The translations under genes and the position numbers were made by a program. Below the pieces are notes generated by a model. It was not told the origin of the DNA and did no database searches. It was given only the letters and a program-made list of their open reading frames with translations. From Kitasatospora indigofera (GTDB taxonomy: Bacteria; Actinomycetota; Actinomycetes; Streptomycetales; Streptomycetaceae): 59,173 nucleotides of DNA. The stretch is taken from positions 1 through 59,173 of the forward strand of contig NZ_BNBO01000056.1 of assembly GCF_014655955.1 (NCBI RefSeq), written 5' to 3'. Position 1 is the stretch's first letter. Every line of letters begins with the position of its first letter. Shown here one piece after another: positions 41,319-49,469 of this stretch.

Positions 41319-41657
41319 GTGGCCCGCTCTCGTGACCTGCAGACGCTCATCGACACGGTGGAACCGGCGACCGGTGAGATGCTGCCGGTTCCGGGCCCGG
41401 TGGCTCGCAGGGCGTTCGCGGTGGTGGCCGCCTACGCCCACGACGCGGACGACTGCCGTCTCCTCCTGCAGGCCCTGGGCCTGATGCCGCAGGACGAGGA
41501 GGCCGGGGGAGCGGCCGCGGTGGCGAGCGGGCCGGAGGGCGGCGCTTCGAGCGCCCCGGCGTCAGGCGCCGGTTCGGCTGCGACCGCCGCTGGGGCACCG
41601 GCGTCCCCTCGGCCGGAGGACGCCGCCCCGGTCAGGGACCGGCGCCGTCGTCCGTGA
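41319..41657 (+). CDS. Small hypothetical protein next to the gvp operon
   Basis: GTG 41319 has GGGGG 9 bases upstream and gives 112 residues; GTG 41310 would add three. The first 62 residues are structured (LQTLIDTVEPATGEMLPVPG, RAFAVVAAYAHDADDCRLLL, QALGLMPQDEE); the rest is a low-complexity Ala/Gly/Ser/Pro tail. I recall short Streptomyces proteins with the TLIDTVEPATGEMLPV opening but no function. It is convergent with the following regulator gene. Confidence 0.65.
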   Translation: MARSRDLQTLIDTVEPATGEMLPVPGPVARRAFAVVAAYAHDADDCRLLLQALGLMPQDEEAGGAAAVASGPEGGASSAPASGAGSAATAAGAPASPRPEDAAPVRDRRRRP

Positions 41658-41684
41658 CCGGGACCGGCAGGGAACCGCAGCTGC

Positions 41685-41716
41685 GCCGAACAGCCGAACA
41701 GCCGAACAGCCGAACA
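41685..41716. repeat. Four perfect tandem copies of an 8-bp unit
   Basis: GCCGAACA is repeated four times without change between two convergent genes. It is likely a slippage-prone repeat or transcription-end region. Confidence 0.85.
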
Positions 41717-41724
41717 CCCGGGTG

Positions 41725-42126
41725 TCAGGGCGCCTGGTTGTCGGCCGCCGGCGGCTCCGGTTCGCCCTTGTCCGGCTTGGCCCGGACGTCCTTCGGCGTG
41801 GTCGTGGGGCCCTGGCTGTCGGTGCGGTGCGTGGGGGCGAGCAGGTCCAGGAGCGCTTCCACGCTCAGTCCGGCCTCGGCGGGGTGGCGCAGCCGGGTGC
41901 CGGCAGTGATGCGGTAGTGGTTGCGGCGACCGACGCGGTCGCGGGTGAGGTAGCCGCCCTGTTCGAGATCGGTCACTATTCCCTGGACGGCACGTTCGGT
42001 GAGCTGGGACTCCAGCGCGATGTCCCGCAGCCGGACACCCGGGTTGCGCGCGATGGCGGCGAGCACCCGGGCGTGATTGGTCACGAACGTCCAACCGCTT
42101 CTCGTGCCGGCTTCATCGGATGCCAT
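41725..42126 (-). CDS. Winged helix-turn-helix transcriptional regulator
   Basis: The 133-residue protein has a winged HTH at residues 14-75: FVTNHARVLAAIARNPGVRL, RDIALESQLTERAVQGIVTD, then wing GYLTRDRVGRRNHYRI. This fits small MarR/ArsR-like one-domain regulators common in streptomycetes. The C-terminal 40 residues are charged and disordered. It lies between the gvp operon and a STAS gene that diverges from it, with about 130 bases between starts. Its target is unknown; the divergent STAS gene is the obvious candidate. Confidence 0.85.
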   Translation of the reverse strand: MASDEAGTRSGWTFVTNHARVLAAIARNPGVRLRDIALESQLTERAVQGIVTDLEQGGYLTRDRVGRRNHYRITAGTRLRHPAEAGLSVEALLDLLAPTHRTDSQGPTTTPKDVRAKPDKGEPEPPAADNQAP

Positions 42127-42255
42127 GTGTCCATCCTAGGAGCATGGATTCACCTGTCACCACACACGAATGCCGTTTCACGTATCTGTTGACGTGAACG
42201 ATGGTGCGGGTCATCCTTGAAGGGTCTTCGTCCTCAGCCTTTTCGGGGAGTGACC

Positions 42256-42711
42256 ATGTCCGAGGACCTGCGCACCACCCGCCTTCGCCCTGCTCCGCCC
42301 ACCGGTGACATCGACGCCGTTGCCGTCGAGTCGTCCTGGGACGGCCCTGCGCCCCGGCGTCCGGCCGGTCGACTCACGGTCGGCTTCACCACCACGGGCG
42401 GCCGTCTCCGGGCGCGTTTGAAGGGCGAGATCGACATGGACGTCGCCGACCCACTCCGTCACGTTCTCGCGCGGGCCCTGACGCGCGGCGGCACCGGCCT
42501 GGACATCGACATGTCCGATGTCGAGTTCTGCGACAGTTGCGGTCTCGACACGCTTCTGCGCCTGCGCCTGCAGGCACGGGACCAGGGGCACGCCGTGACG
42601 ATCACCGACGCCAGTCCCCAGGTGCGGTACCTGCTGACCCTCACCGAGACCGCCGACCTGTTCACTCCGCCCCCACGGCGGCACATCGCGACGAAACGCC
42701 CTGATCCGTGA
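42256..42711 (+). CDS. STAS-domain anti-sigma factor antagonist
   Basis: ATG 42256 follows GGGGAG and gives 151 residues. A 45-residue variable N terminus precedes the STAS fold: RLRARLKGEIDMDVADPLRH, GLDIDMSDVEFCDSCGLDTL, and TDASPQVRYLLTLTETADLF. The phosphoacceptor region reads CDSCGLD, with the serine conserved. It would sequester an anti-sigma kinase. It is more diverged from the two paralogous STAS proteins at 2697 and 43742, and lacks the duplicated upstream element. Confidence 0.87.
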   Translation: MSEDLRTTRLRPAPPTGDIDAVAVESSWDGPAPRRPAGRLTVGFTTTGGRLRARLKGEIDMDVADPLRHVLARALTRGGTGLDIDMSDVEFCDSCGLDTLLRLRLQARDQGHAVTITDASPQVRYLLTLTETADLFTPPPRRHIATKRPDP

Positions 42712-42932
42712 CCGTCGCCACAGGACGGACGACTGCCACGACCCGCGCCGCCGTCCGCCGATCCCACTGCCACCGACTTCTGCGACGGCTGTCCTGTGCC
42801 CCCGTCGCCGGCCGCCCGCTCCGCGACGACGGCACCGGCCGTGCCCCGGCCGCCCCACCGCCGGGGCGCGGGCCGAGCGCCGACCGCCGCTCGTGGCCGC
42901 CCCGGCCCCACCTCTCACCCGGGTAGCACGCC

Positions 42933-43164
42933 ATGGACACATGCCGCCGTTACGCCGTCGCCCTGCCGGGCACACCGGGCGGTCACGCCACAGCACGGAC
43001 GGTGATCGTCCATCGCACCGACCGGCTCGGCCCACGAACCGGTCTACGAGGACAGCACCGGCAACCACCGATTCCGGATCACCGGCGCCGTCGCGGAAAT
43101 CCTCACGCTGCCGGCGGAGTACGGCCCCACGCACCCGTGCCTCGAAGCCGTGCCCTTGCCCTGA
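42933..43164 (+). pseudogene. Frameshifted DUF6296-like gene
   Basis: The first frame reads MDTCRRYAVALPGTPGGHAT and ARTVIVHRTDRLGP. A second frame continues EPVYEDSTGNHRFRITGAVA and EILTLPAEYGPTHPC, then LEAVPLP and stop 43162-43164. Joined, these match the short DUF6296 proteins that I recall from Streptomyces and Kitasatospora (RYAVTLPGTPG.. PVYED.. HPCL.A.PLP). A one- or two-base indel near 43032-43036 breaks the gene. The family name is from memory and should be checked. Confidence 0.6.
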
Positions 43165-43412
43165 CACCGGGAGCGCGAGGGGTCAGGGGCATGAAGGCAT
43201 GTGATGCACCCTCCTCCGTGGAGGCCGGCGCCGCGACGTCCCGGGCCGCCACGTGCGGCGCAGGGGCCGGTCGCTCAACGCGCCGACCAGACGGGGCAGC
43301 CGGGAGCGTGTCGCGTCCACAGGATCACGCCGCCACTGCTGCGTACCTCACGACTGCGTACGGCCGCACAACAGTTGCCAGGGGCCGCCGCGGCGCCCTC
43401 CCCGCCTCCGAC

Positions 43413-43457
43413 GGTCCTGCCCGGCCCCGGCTGCGCCACGCGGGGCCGGGCAGGACC
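43413..43457. terminator. 17-bp perfect hairpin
   Basis: Arms 43413-43429 and 43441-43457 are fully complementary with an 11-base loop. It lies about 250 bases past the DUF6296-like remnant and 285 before the STAS gene, so it is either a terminator of a lost unit or a structured RNA element. Confidence 0.7.
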
Positions 43458-43464
43458 TGGCACC

Positions 43465-43500
43465 GGCCGCACCGGGCCGCTCCCGGCTTCCGGTGCGGCC
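43465..43500. terminator. 11-bp hairpin following the 17-bp one
   Basis: GGCCGCACCGG (43465-43475) pairs with CCGGTGCGGCC (43490-43500) around a 14-base loop, seven bases after the preceding hairpin. Confidence 0.65.
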
Positions 43501-43676
43501 CGCTGCTCCACCCGCTCGACGGGCAGGCCCAGGGACCGAAGACGGCTACGACGACGGTTGCGACGCTCGGACACACCGACACCCTGCCCGATCCGCTGTC
43601 CGGAGCGCCCCGCTGCACCGCGACACGCCGACGACCAGCCACCCGTCCGGCGGACACGGCAGCGCGACCCCTCGGT

Positions 43677-43717
43677 GTAGGCAGGACCGCTCCTGACAAG
43701 TACGGTTGTCCCATGCA
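43677..43717 (+). promoter_or_regulatory. Duplicated promoter/operator-like element, copy 2
   Basis: This 41-base segment matches 2632-2672 at 37 positions, with the central GACAA-N6-TTGTC block (43695-43710) identical. It ends 25 bases before the STAS start, the same distance as in copy 1 (24 bases). Confidence 0.55.
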
Positions 43718-43741
43718 ATCACTGAGCGGGCGATCTGAACG

Positions 43742-44113
43742 ATGACCGACAGTGCCGCAGCCCGGTTCACCACGGCCGACCGGGACAGCCCCGCCGGCCC
43801 GGTCGTCGAAGTCACCGGCGAACTCGACTACGACAGCGCCCCAGGCCTGCGTACCGTGCTGCACCGCGCCCTGGCGGTACGGCCCGCCCCGCCCAAGCTG
43901 GTGATCGACCTCGGCGGCCTCACGTTCTGCGACTCCACCGGCCTGAACGCCCTGCTGCAGGCCCGTATCGACGCCGAACGTCAGGGCACGGTGGTCCATC
44001 TGGCCCGGCCGACCCCTGCGGTGGCCCGAGTGCTGGAGATCACCGGCGCCGACCAGGTCTTCCCCGTCGACCCCGGTCCTCCTGCGGTCGTCCCGGACAG
44101 CCCCACCACCTGA
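43742..44113 (+). CDS. STAS-domain anti-sigma factor antagonist (paralogue of 2697-3068)
   Basis: The 123-residue protein has exactly the length of its paralogue at 2697-3068 and shares GPVVE..GELD.DSAP.LR, RALAVRPAP, FCDS.GLN.LLQAR.DAERQ and ARVLEITG.DQVFPVD. The phosphoacceptor motif is CDSTGLN. Identity is high by eye (about 70%). Together with the conserved upstream element this points to a gene duplication with preserved regulation. Confidence 0.88.
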   Translation: MTDSAAARFTTADRDSPAGPVVEVTGELDYDSAPGLRTVLHRALAVRPAPPKLVIDLGGLTFCDSTGLNALLQARIDAERQGTVVHLARPTPAVARVLEITGADQVFPVDPGPPAVVPDSPTT

Positions 44114-44285
44114 CGGCACCTTGCGGGATCATCATGATCTCGTCCGTTCGGCACCTCCGGGCGCCCGGACGGCCCCGGCGGGCAGGCCGGCCCGGCCGGC
44201 CAGGTGCTGGTGCCGGGAGGCCGAGGTAGGGGAATCCACCGGATGGTCCCGTTTCGTCCCGAACATCCCCGGGCAGGCGCCCGGC

Positions 44286-45251
44286 ATGGTTGACATCGGC
44301 TACACGATGATGAGCGAGCACTGCGGCCCCCGACAGTTGGTGGAGGACGTGGTGCTGGCCGAACAGGTCGGCTTCGACTTCTCCGTCGCCTCCGACCACT
44401 ACTCGCCCTGGCTGCAGGAACAGGGTCACGCGCCCTATGTGTGGAGCGTCCTGGGCGCGGCGGCGCAGGCGACCCGACGGATCCCCCTGATGACCTACGT
44501 CACCTGCCCCACCATGCGCTACCACCCGGCGGTGGTCGCACAGAAGGCCGCGACGGTCCAACTGCTCTCCGAAGGCCGCTTTCGGCTCGGGCTGGGTTCG
44601 GGTGAGAACCTGAACGAGCATGTGGTGGGCGGGGGCTGGCAGCCGGCCGACGTCCGGCAGGAGATGCTGGTGGAGGCCGTCGGAATCATTCGGGACCTCT
44701 TTGCCGGCGGCTGGGTCAACCACCGGGGAAGGCACTTCAACGTCGAGTCCGCGCGCCTGTGGGACGTCCCCGAGCCTGCCCCGCCGATCGGCATCGCCGT
44801 CTCCGGCGAGCAGTCCTGCGCCATCGCCGGCGAACTCGCCGACCTGGTCATCGCGGTGGAACCGGACCGGGCCCTGTTGGAGTCCTTCGACCGGCACGGC
44901 GGCGCCGGAAAGCCCCGGGTCGGTCAGCTCCCCGTCTGCTACGACGCCGACCGTGACACCGCCGTCGCCCGCGCCCACGATCAGTTCCGCTGGTTCGGCG
45001 GCGGCTGGAAGGTCAATGCCGAACTTCCCGGTCCGAGCGCCTTCGCCGCGGCGAGCAAGTTCGTGCGGCCCGAGGACGTCGCCGCGGCCATCCCCTGCGG
45101 CCCGGACGTCGCCCCCTTCGTAGAGGCGGTGAGGGCCTTCACGGACGCAGGGTTCACCGAGGTCGCCCTGGTGCAGATCGGCGGGGACGCCCAGCGCCCG
45201 TTCCTGGAATGGGCCGAGAAGTCCCTGCTCCCGGCCCTCCGGGAGCTCTGA
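44286..45251 (+). CDS. LLM-class F420-dependent oxidoreductase
   Basis: From ATG 44286 the protein has 321 residues. The luciferase-like TIM barrel shows DIGYTMMSEHCGPRQLVEDV, GFDFSVASDHYSPWLQEQGH, PLMTYVTCPTMRYHPAVVAQ, EGRFRLGLGSGENLNEHVVG and GIAVSGEQSCAIAGELADLV. SDHYSPW and GSGENLNEH are typical of the F420-dependent glucose-6-phosphate dehydrogenase-like subgroup. It would oxidise or reduce a hydroxyl/ketone substrate with F420; the substrate is unknown. The frame extends upstream, but that part is non-conserved. Confidence 0.9.
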   Translation: MVDIGYTMMSEHCGPRQLVEDVVLAEQVGFDFSVASDHYSPWLQEQGHAPYVWSVLGAAAQATRRIPLMTYVTCPTMRYHPAVVAQKAATVQLLSEGRFRLGLGSGENLNEHVVGGGWQPADVRQEMLVEAVGIIRDLFAGGWVNHRGRHFNVESARLWDVPEPAPPIGIAVSGEQSCAIAGELADLVIAVEPDRALLESFDRHGGAGKPRVGQLPVCYDADRDTAVARAHDQFRWFGGGWKVNAELPGPSAFAAASKFVRPEDVAAAIPCGPDVAPFVEAVRAFTDAGFTEVALVQIGGDAQRPFLEWAEKSLLPALREL

Positions 45252-45422
45252 CACCTCACCGGAGACGGCGAGCGACTGGAAACGGTCAGGCCCGACGCCC
45301 CCGTGCCCCCTGAAGATGCCCGGCGGCCGCCACCGACCGGGTTCGGGCCGTCCCCACCGCGCGGCGCGTTCCGGAGCGGCCCCGGGGGTCGAAATAACGG
45401 CGGGCCCCGACGAAGGAGAGAC

Positions 45423-46316
45423 ATGCCCACCGACCAGTTCACCCCGCAGGACCCGGCGGGCCGGTACCCCCGCCCTGACTTCGCCGAGCAGAGCCAGCCC
45501 CACCCCGGGTCCGGTGCCCGGATGGATCCCGAACCCGACCACGGCGAGGACAGCTACCGCGGCAGCGGCCGACTCGTCGGCAGAAGGGCGCTGATCACCG
45601 GAGGGGACTCCGGCATCGGGCGGGCCGTGGCGCTCGCGTTCGCCCGAGAGGGTGCCGATGTGGCGTTCTGTCATCTGGCAGCCGAGGAGGAGGACGCCGG
45701 CGTGACGGCCCGGCTGGTCGAGGGGGCCGGTCGGCGCGCGCTCGCGGTGCCGGGCGATCTCCGCGAGGAACAGTTCTGCGCGGACCTGGTCACCCGGACC
45801 GTCGAGGCCCTGGGTGGCCTGGACATCCTGGTCAACAACGCCGCCTACCAGATGTCCCGGCCCGAGGGGCTCGCGGCCATCAGCACCGAGCAGTTCGACC
45901 GGGTGATGAAGACCAACCTGTACGCCCTCTTCTGGCTGTGCAAGGCGGCGTTGCCGCATCTGCGCCCCGGGGCGTCCATCATCAACACGGCGTCCGTGCA
46001 GGCCTACCGGCCGAGCCCGCACCTGCTGGACTACGCCACCACCAAGGGCGCCGTCGTCACCTTCACCCAAGGCCTGGCCCAGCAGCTGGCGCCGGAGGGG
46101 ATCCGGGTCAATGCCGTCGCGCCGGGACCTGTCTGGACGCCGCTCATCCCCGCGACCATGGCCGCCGAGAAGGTGGCCGAGTTCGGAAGGCAGTCTCCGC
46201 TCGGACGTCCGGCGCAGCCGGCCGAGATGGCTCCGGCGTACGTGTTCCTGGCCTCGCAGGAAGCGGGCTGCATCACCGCCGAGATCGTCAACGCCACCGG
46301 TGGGACACCCCTGTAG
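45423..46316 (+). CDS. SDR-family oxidoreductase (general stress protein 39-like)
   Basis: The ATG follows GAAGGAGAG and gives 297 residues. A 45-residue N-terminal extension rich in Pro/Asp precedes the Rossmann fold, as in Bacillus YdaD/YhxC and related stress SDRs. Motifs: ITGGDSGIGRAVALAFAREG, DILVNNAAYQM, catalytic Ser in NTASVQAYRP and Tyr-x3-Lys in LLDYATTKGAVV. It uses NAD(P)H; substrate unknown. Followed by a good terminator. Confidence 0.93.
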   Translation: MPTDQFTPQDPAGRYPRPDFAEQSQPHPGSGARMDPEPDHGEDSYRGSGRLVGRRALITGGDSGIGRAVALAFAREGADVAFCHLAAEEEDAGVTARLVEGAGRRALAVPGDLREEQFCADLVTRTVEALGGLDILVNNAAYQMSRPEGLAAISTEQFDRVMKTNLYALFWLCKAALPHLRPGASIINTASVQAYRPSPHLLDYATTKGAVVTFTQGLAQQLAPEGIRVNAVAPGPVWTPLIPATMAAEKVAEFGRQSPLGRPAQPAEMAPAYVFLASQEAGCITAEIVNATGGTPL

Positions 46317-46355
46317 AGCCTGCAGCCGGTTCTGCGGCCGGAACCCGCACACACA

Positions 46356-46392
46356 GCCGTGGGCCGTTACCACCCAGGTGGCGGCCCACGGC
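46356..46392 (+). terminator. Two-part hairpin after SDR gene
   Basis: GCCGTGGGCCG (46356-46366) pairs with CGGCCCACGGC (46382-46392), and inside it CCACC/GGTGG adds five pairs with a TTA bulge. It starts 39 bases after the SDR stop. Confidence 0.85.
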
Positions 46393-46531
46393 CGTGCTCG
46401 CGCGGCGGTCCGCCGCTCAGACGGGGCCGCCGTACTGCCTGATCTCGTCCTTGGCCCGGCCAGGTCACACCCTGTCCGAGCGGGCGGGGCCCCATGGCGA
46501 CGTCGGTGCGGTGAAGCCTCGGACGGACCGC

Positions 46532-46978
46532 TCAGGCCCGCCGCGTGCGCCCGCCGTGGACCCGGCGGTGGCTCCAGGCCAGCAGGACCAGCAGCACGAC
46601 GCCCGACAGGATCAGGCCGGAGCCGGTGCTCCAGCCCGCGAAGGGCACCCACGGCAGCAGCCCCCACGCCACACCGGCGCCGATCAGGCCGAGGCCGGCC
46701 AGCACCGATCCGGCGATCCGCCACCCAGAGGCGACGCCGGCCTCGGCCCCTTGCATCGCCCGGGCCCGCACCGGCTCGACGTACCGGGCCAGGGAGGGGA
46801 CGGCACGGGACAGCAGGACCAAGCCTGCGAACACCAGCAGCAACCCGGGGCCGGGCAGCACCAGCAGGGCCACGCCCACCAGGACGAGGACGCCCCCGCC
46901 GGCCGCCAGGGCCACCCGCGCCACGGGATGCGGCACCGTCGCGGGTGCCTCGTCGTCCGCTCGCCGCACTTCGTCCAT
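46532..46978 (-). CDS. PGPGW-type membrane protein
   Basis: The 148-residue protein has the signature LPGPGLLLVFAGLVLLSRAV in its second hydrophobic segment and four predicted transmembrane helices in two pairs (ALAAGGGVLVLVGVALLVLP; GSVLAGLGLIGAGVAWGLLP; GLILSGVVLLVLLAW). The N terminus is acidic and soluble. Homologues are annotated as PGPGW putative transmembrane proteins with no known role. The gene is 35 bases downstream of the CorA-like remnant on the same strand. Confidence 0.83.
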   Translation of the reverse strand: MDEVRRADDEAPATVPHPVARVALAAGGGVLVLVGVALLVLPGPGLLLVFAGLVLLSRAVPSLARYVEPVRARAMQGAEAGVASGWRIAGSVLAGLGLIGAGVAWGLLPWVPFAGWSTGSGLILSGVVLLVLLAWSHRRVHGGRTRRA

Positions 46979-47013
46979 CCCGCCACCGTAGTCCTGGGGC
47001 CGGACCCGGCGGC

Positions 47014-47583
47014 TCACAGCCACCCCCGGCGCCGGAGGTGGATCCGGAGTCCCGCGCAGACCATGAACGTCACGCCCACCACCAAGGGGTACCCGAAGCG
47101 CCAGGCGAGTTCCGGCATCTGGTCGAAGTTCATCCCGTAGTCCCCCGCCACCATGGTCGGCACGGCGATCGGCGCGGCGATGGCGCTGATCCGGCGCATG
47201 TCGTTGTTCTGTGCCACGCCGATCTCCGCCATCCGGGCGTCGTGCGCGCTGTCCAGGAGCTGCAGCAGCGTGTCCAACCGGGCGAGGCCGTGCCGCAGCA
47301 GGTCCGCCGTTTCGCGCCACCGGGCGGCCTCCTCGTCCCCGTCGTCGCCGTTCTGCCGGAGGGCCAGGGCCGCCGGTGCGACGACCCGTCGCAGCCGGAG
47401 GATCTGGCGTCGGAGACGGTGGATCCGACGGGCGGTCCCGTCGTTGTTCCGGGGCCGGGCGCGGGATTCCTGCGAGCTGCCCGGGACGTCGCCCTCCGGG
47501 TCGACGTCGTCCACGGCCTCCTCCAGCGCCGCGACGGAGTCGAGCCAGCTCTCCGCGATGCCGTCCACCAGGGTCCGCAGCAC
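47014..47583 (-). pseudogene. CorA-type magnesium transporter lacking its N-terminal domain
   Basis: The C-terminal part is intact: a long charged stalk helix (ARRIHRLRRQILRLRRVVAP, LLRHGLARLDTLLQLLDSAH, AQNNDMRRISAIAAPIAVPT) leads into the pore motif YGMNFDQMPEL between two transmembrane helices. The GMN motif is the CorA hallmark. The 120-150 residue N-terminal cytoplasmic domain is absent in this frame; upstream sequence is Arg-rich shadow. The region upstream of the GTG at 47583 (LRTLVDGIAESWLDSVAALE) just begins the stalk. It is likely a truncated gene; a functional short CorA is unlikely. Confidence 0.72.
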
Positions 47584-47669
47584 CGGCCCCGGTCCTCCGC
47601 GGGGCCACCGGGTGCGTGGTGGTAGGCCGGGCGGCCCGCATCCTCGCGGCAGCGCCCCGCCGTGGTCGC

Positions 47670-47906
47670 TCACGGCGGTGGTTCGGTCGACACGAAGTCG
47701 ATGCATTCCACGTCGATCTGATCGGCGATGTTGCGCAGGACGGACGCGACGGCTGTGACCGTCGGGGTGTCCAGCTCGGAGTCCGTCGCGGCGGTCCAGT
47801 GCCGGCTCTGGTCCGCCAGCCCCCGCAGGAGTGCCGTCACCTGCTCGGCGGGGATCACCAGGCCCTCGCCCAGGCCTCGGATCAAGGGCACGTTCAGTCG
47901 CTCCAT
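47670..47906 (-). CDS. Small acidic hypothetical protein
   Basis: ATG 47906 follows GAGGAGGCG at good spacing; 78 residues. The sequence (GLGEGLVIPAEQVTALLRGL, ATDSELDTPTVTAVASVLRN, IADQIDVECIDF) is helical and soluble. I do not recognise the family. It lies 86 bases upstream of the CorA remnant on the same strand and may have been co-transcribed with it. Confidence 0.65.
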   Translation of the reverse strand: MERLNVPLIRGLGEGLVIPAEQVTALLRGLADQSRHWTAATDSELDTPTVTAVASVLRNIADQIDVECIDFVSTEPPP

Positions 47907-48191
47907 CGTCGCGCCTCCTCACCTGGCCACGCCATGGCTGTGTTCGGCTTCTGTCCGGCCCGCCGCCCGCCAACCCTCCTGCGCGGAGGTCTTCCGTCCG
48001 CCTCCGTCCCGGGCCGGTGGAGCGGCACGACCCGGTCGGTCGTCGCAGGCCCCGCCCGGTTGTTTCCCGACGCCGTGTGATCGGGCTGGGCCGTCCGGCT
48101 GACGTCGCGCCGAGGGCGGAGCGTCACCCACAGCGACGGCGTCCTCCTTCGTACCGTGAGGTCATCCGTCGCCACCGACAGCAGGAGTGCG

Positions 48192-49469
48192 ATGCCCAGG
48201 GGCCCGAATCTCCGCTCGCGGTGGCTGACCGCCGTGGCCGCGCTACCGGTACTCGCCTCCGTCCTCGTGGGCTGCGGGAGCAGCGGGGGCAGCGGCCCGG
48301 TGGCGCTGAACTGGTACAACTTCCCGGACGACTCGGGTGCCCTCCAGGAGGCCGCGGACCGTTGCGGCCAGGCCTCGGGCGGTCGGTACGTGATCCACTA
48401 CAACAAGCTGCCGCGCACCGCCGACGGGCAGCGTCAGCAGTTGGTCCGCCGACTGGCCGCGCACGACGCCGGGGTCGACATCATCGGCCTGGACGTCACC
48501 TGGCCGGCGGAGTTCGCCGAGGCCGGCTGGATCCGCGAGTGGACCGGACCGGTGAAGGAGCAGGCGACCGCCGACACCCTTGCGGCCGCGGTGCAGACCG
48601 CCACCTGGAAGGACAAGCTGTACGGCGCCCCCTACAACTCCAACACCCAACTGCTCTGGTACCGCGACGATCTGGTGCCGACGCCGCCCCGGAGCTGGGC
48701 CGAGATGCTGGCCCAGGCCGATGCCTTGGCGAAGGCCGGGAAACCGCACTACGTGGAGATCCAGGGGGCCCAGTACGAGGGGCTGACGGTCTGGTTCAAC
48801 ACGCTGGTCACCAGCGCCGGCGGCACCATCCTCACACCGGACGCGCAGGCGCCCTCGCTCGGGCCGCCGGCCGTCGTCGCCGCCGGGATTATGCGGGACA
48901 CCGCCCGCTCCGCCGCGGCCGACCCGTCGCTGCCCAACCAGATGGAGGACCAGAACCGGCTCGCCATGGAGTCCGGCACGGCCGCGTTCGAGCTGAACTA
49001 CCCCTTCGTCTACCCGTCGATGAAGGCGAACCAGCCCGAACTCTTCCAGCATTTCAAATGGGCGCCGTACCCCGGGGTCACGGCGGACCGGCCGGCCACG
49101 GTGACGATCGGCGGCATCGACCTCGCGGTCGGCGCCTACGGCAAGCACCCCGACCTCGCCTTCGAGGCCACCCTCTGCCTGAGGGACCGCGAGAACCAAC
49201 TGGCCAACGCGCTCAAAGGCGGCCTGCCGCCCTCGCTGCGCAGCCTCTACCAGGCCGCGGAACTGACCGAGAGCTACCCCTTCGCCGCCGATGTGCTGGC
49301 CGCACTCGACACCGCCAGCGTCCGGCCGCAGACACCCGCCTACCAGAACGTGTCGATCGCCATCTCGCACACCCTCTCGCCGCCGGCCGCGATCAAGCCC
49401 GAGAGCACGGTCGCCGACCTCCGGGGGCAGATCGAGGACGCACTCGGCTCCAAGGGGTTGATCCCGTGA
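48192..49469 (+). CDS. lpqY: Trehalose ABC transporter substrate-binding lipoprotein LpqY
   Basis: ATG 48192 follows AGCAGGAG and gives 425 residues. A basic N terminus, a hydrophobic helix and the lipobox LVGC with Cys28 mark a lipoprotein. The family-1 sugar-binding fold includes VALNWYNFPDDSGALQEAAD, DIIGLDVTWPAEFAEAGWIR and APYNSNTQLLWYRDDLV, as in mycobacterial LpqY, which binds trehalose. The stop overlaps the sugA-like start (GTGA). The complete lpqY-sugA-sugB-sugC order strongly supports trehalose or a close disaccharide as substrate. Confidence 0.9.
   Translation: MPRGPNLRSRWLTAVAALPVLASVLVGCGSSGGSGPVALNWYNFPDDSGALQEAADRCGQASGGRYVIHYNKLPRTADGQRQQLVRRLAAHDAGVDIIGLDVTWPAEFAEAGWIREWTGPVKEQATADTLAAAVQTATWKDKLYGAPYNSNTQLLWYRDDLVPTPPRSWAEMLAQADALAKAGKPHYVEIQGAQYEGLTVWFNTLVTSAGGTILTPDAQAPSLGPPAVVAAGIMRDTARSAAADPSLPNQMEDQNRLAMESGTAAFELNYPFVYPSMKANQPELFQHFKWAPYPGVTADRPATVTIGGIDLAVGAYGKHPDLAFEATLCLRDRENQLANALKGGLPPSLRSLYQAAELTESYPFAADVLAALDTASVRPQTPAYQNVSIAISHTLSPPAAIKPESTVADLRGQIEDALGSKGLIP

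Larger units (their letters stand above)
43165..43741. other. Gene-free stretch with two strong hairpins
   Basis: The 577 bases contain no supportable gene. They carry a 17-bp perfect hairpin (43413-43457), an 11-bp hairpin (43465-43500) and the conserved element at 43677-43717. The first 250 bases may be decayed coding sequence but I recognise nothing in them. Confidence 0.55.

Noticed and set aside
44040..46724. 894-codon minus-strand open frame
   Set aside because: It lies opposite the F420 oxidoreductase and SDR genes and arises from their GC3 bias.
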